Source: Siphonodentalium dalli
Taxonomy: Eukaryota; Mollusca; Scaphopoda; Gadilida; Siphonodentaliidae
NCBI GenBank assembly: GCA_032622095.1
Contig: CP136064.1
Span: 125,105,605 to 125,169,604, forward strand
Reading direction: 5' to 3'
Length of the DNA: 64,000 nt
Below, one piece after another: positions 61,691 through 64,000 of this stretch; position 1 is the first letter of the stretch, and the number at the start of each line of letters is the position of its first letter. The notes beneath the pieces are model-generated. The model was not told where the DNA came from and did not search any database. It saw nothing but the letters and a program-made list of their open reading frames with translations. The position numbers and the translations under genes are program-made.

Positions 61691-63579
61691 GTTTAACTCA
61701 GCATCTGTCATGTAAGCTATTCTCCCCAACCACAGTTTGCTAAGATTCCGATTAGGATGTATGCCGTCTTTGAAACTCTGAAAATTGTATAAATATTGAA
61801 TTTTTTACTTCTTTCTGCAGTTGCGAATGTCCAAATTGAACTTTAGAGATATGGTGCCCAAATTATCGTTAATTTCTCTTGTGTGTAAATTTAGTATATC
61901 AATGTACTGTCTTTTGTCATCTTCACTGAATATGGTAGGATCAGGATGTTAATATTGTAGGATCAGGATGTTAATACTGTAGGATCAGGATGTTAATATG
62001 TAGGATCAGGATGTTAATATGGTAGGATCGGGATGTTAATATGATATAATCAGGATGTTAATATGATAGAATCAGGATGTTAATATGGTAGGATCAGGAT
62101 GTTAATATTGTACGATCAGGATGTTAATATGATAGAATCAGGATGTTAATATGGTAGGATCAGGATGTTAATATGATAGAATCAAGATGTTGATATGATA
62201 TAATCAGGATGTTAATTAATATGGTAGGATCAGTATGTTAATATGGTAGGATCAGGATGTTAATATGATAGAATCAGGATGTTAATATGGTAGGATCAGG
62301 ATGTTAATATGGTAGGATCAGGATGTTAATATGATAGAATCAGGATGTTAATATGATAGAACCAGGATGTTAATATGGTACGATCAGGGTGTTAATATGA
62401 TAGAATCAAGATGTTAATATGATATAATCAGGATGTTAATTAATATGGTAGGATCAGGATGTTAATATGATAGGATCAGGATGTTAATATGGTGGAATCA
62501 GGATGTTTATATGATAGAATCAGGATGTTAATATGATAGAATCACGATGTTAATATGATAGAATCAGGATGTTAATATGATAGAATCAGAATGTTAATAT
62601 GGTAGGATCAGGATGTTAATATGATAGAATCAGGATGTTAATATGATAGAATCAGGATATATATAATCAGGATGTTAGTATGATATAATCAGGATGTTAA
62701 TATGATATGATCAGGATGTTAATATGGCAGGATCATGATGGTAGGATCAGGATGTTAATATGGTAGGATCAGGATGTTAATATGATAGAATCAAGATGTT
62801 AAGATGGTAGGATCTGGATGTTAATATGGTAGGATCAGGATGTTAATATGATAGAATCAGGATGTTAATATGATAGAATCAGGATGTTAATATGGTAGAA
62901 TCAGGATGTTAATATGGTAGGATCAGGATGTTAATATGATAGAATCAGGATGTTAATATGGTAGGATCAGGATGTTAATATGATAGAATCAGGATGTTAA
63001 TATGGTAGAATCAGGATGTTAATATGATAGAATCAGGATGTTAATATGATAGAATCAGGATGTTAATATGGTAGGATCAGGATATTAATATGATAGAATC
63101 AAGATGTTAAGATGGTAGGATCTGGATGTTAATATGGTAGGATCAGGATGTTAATTATGCTCATTCCAAATTGATAGAGAGATAGCTGGGGTTTCAAGAA
63201 ACTGTATGTTGACATTTGGAATGTCCTGAGTGAGTAATAGGATTTCATTTCTTATTTCTTGAATATCATTCAATTTTTCCTGAGCAGCATCATCAGATAA
63301 CAAATGAATGTAAGGATAATCTATGTATGTGAAATCACATGTACCATACCATAAATAAAATTTTATTCCACTACAATCATTGGAAGAGAGCACTTTTTCA
63401 AATTGTTCTTAATATATGTCAAAGAATCTGCTGTTGTCGCAACTTAATGGTATTTGAATACAATCATCTTTTCGAATTTGACTTCCTGTTTCAAATAACG
63501 ACACTTACTATCGGAAAGAAGATACGGAGTCCATGCTCCAGCCCTTGTAGGTATCTTTAATGGCGGAAAGAGAGCTCAT
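61688..63579 (-). pseudogene. SGNH/GDSL-type hydrolase-like gene, split by a minisatellite
   Basis: The start is probably ATG at 63579 (MSSLSAIK). The coding parts read IPTRAGAWTPYLLSDS (nucleophile-type block I, Ser near 63510), CRYLKQEVKFEKM, ATTADSLTYIKNNLKK, IKFYLWYGTCDFT, NVNIQFLETP..SLSIWNEH, the repeat array, then HPDPTIFSEDDKRQYIDI, LNLHTREIN and FKDGIHPNRNLAKLWLGRI (block V Asp-x-x-His near 61757-61768). The stop is at 61688. SGNH hydrolases use Ser-Asp-His chemistry on esters; similar domains occur in proteins of some retroelements and uncharacterised invertebrate genes. Breaks: frameshifts near 63556 and in a T5 run at 63393-63397, in-frame stops before VATTAD and after RNCRKK, and the 22-bp array. 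It is co-oriented with the Mutator-YqaJ gene, 1.45 kb upstream of it. Confidence 0.75.
61928..63155. repeat. 22-bp minisatellite, about 55 copies, inside the SGNH gene
   Basis: The unit GGATCAGGATGTTAATATGG + TA (variants GATAGAATCAGG, GATATAATCAGG) repeats in phase for about 1.2 kb. On the minus strand it contains CATCCTGATCCTACCATA, which is HPDPTI in the frame of the hydrolase and is continuous with FSEDDK on the low-coordinate side and preceded by WNEH on the other. The array therefore copies a coding segment. Since 22 is not a multiple of 3, it destroys the frame unless removed by splicing. Confidence 0.93.
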
Positions 63580-64000
63580 TCATTACGAATTTTTGTGTCG
63601 CTACTTGTGAGCGGGACAACTTGTGAAGACATACAGAAAATATTAAATCACATCAAGATTTAATAACAATATTAAATCAAAGGACTTTTCAAAATCTGTC
63701 CAACAACTATTTAGCACCAATTTATTACACCAAAGACAGTCAAAACATACTTATCAGCTAATTAACAAACCAACACAAAATCAAGCAAAATGGCAAACTA
63801 AATTGCTATCTGAATAACTCTTTTCTCAGCCATTATGATTTCAGGTGTGTCAAGATAAACAAGCACCTGACCATGTCCATGTGTAATTATGTCTTGTTAA
63901 TTGATTGGACAAAACGAATGATACTGGTAGAATATTAGTTATCCCATTGGTCGGCCATATCATTTGTTACATTTCCCCACACTCTACCACTATTTTGAGA
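63580..64000. other. No gene recognised; 5' flank of the SGNH gene
   Basis: AT-rich. No terminal repeat or promoter element could be assigned. The frame upstream of the proposed ATG is closed by nearby stops. Confidence 0.5.

Noticed and set aside
61928-63155. CRISPR-like array
   Set aside because: Units are contiguous 22-mers without unique spacers in an animal-type genome; this is a minisatellite.
1-64000. tRNA and rRNA genes
   Set aside because: I scanned for GGTTCRA-type T-arms and conserved rRNA words and found no convincing cloverleaf or rRNA segment. A covariance-model scan would be decisive.

Overview
The window looks like AT-rich, gene-poor, repeat-dense DNA from an invertebrate animal. 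A marine lophotrochozoan such as a mollusc is my best guess. That rests on the types of mobile elements present (non-LTR retrotransposons, Helentron/HINE-like elements, TTAA- and TTA-flanked DNA transposons, a Mutator-like transposase fused to a YqaJ nuclease, a P2X7-type cysteine domain) and on spliced coding sequence. No bacterial operons, rRNA or convincing tRNA genes were seen. No intact host gene could be supported; almost every recognisable coding stretch is a decayed mobile-element or domesticated-type gene.

Layout. 1.0-3.9 kb: a decayed non-LTR retrotransposon on the minus strand, split by a 31-bp minisatellite made from its own coding sequence. 7.8-9.0 kb: a diverged tandem array. 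9.6-10.7 kb: two adjacent HINE-like elements. 11.5-11.9 kb: a cluster of AAACCTGGTTTA-like words. 12.25-13.65 kb: a GC-rich minisatellite whose units flip orientation in the middle. 13.76-14.90 kb: a PIF/Harbinger-like MITE with a TTA duplication. 16.5-24.4 kb: mostly anonymous, with a hairpin, diverged tandem repeats and a HINE fragment. 25.62-33.66 kb: an apparent 8-kb TTAA-flanked inverted-repeat element holding a P2X7-C-type fragment, two palindromic insertions and a nested 1.1-kb TTAA element. 34.0-34.4 and 47.2-47.8 kb: two copies of one unrecognised coding family. 41.3-41.8 kb: a HINE. 42.0-44.7 kb: a plus-strand non-LTR element that lost its polymerase active site by deletion. 45.8-46.1 kb: a gag-like ORF1 remnant. 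52.5-54.7 kb: palindromes and a 92-bp satellite.

The most notable region is 55.7-63.6 kb, minus strand. It holds two co-oriented broken genes. The upstream one (63.58-61.69 kb) encodes an SGNH/GDSL-type hydrolase and is split by about 1.2 kb of 22-bp repeats that copy its own HPDPTI codons. The downstream one (60.24-55.74 kb) encodes a Mutator-like DDE transposase domain, then a YqaJ-type nuclease, then, after a 1.7-kb intron, a small Tudor/SH3-like module. Three tandem arrays sit in or between these genes. Whether the two genes form a single mobile element cannot be decided from this window.

All calls come from reading the sequence by eye. Repeat boundaries are approximate unless inverted repeats or target duplications fix them.
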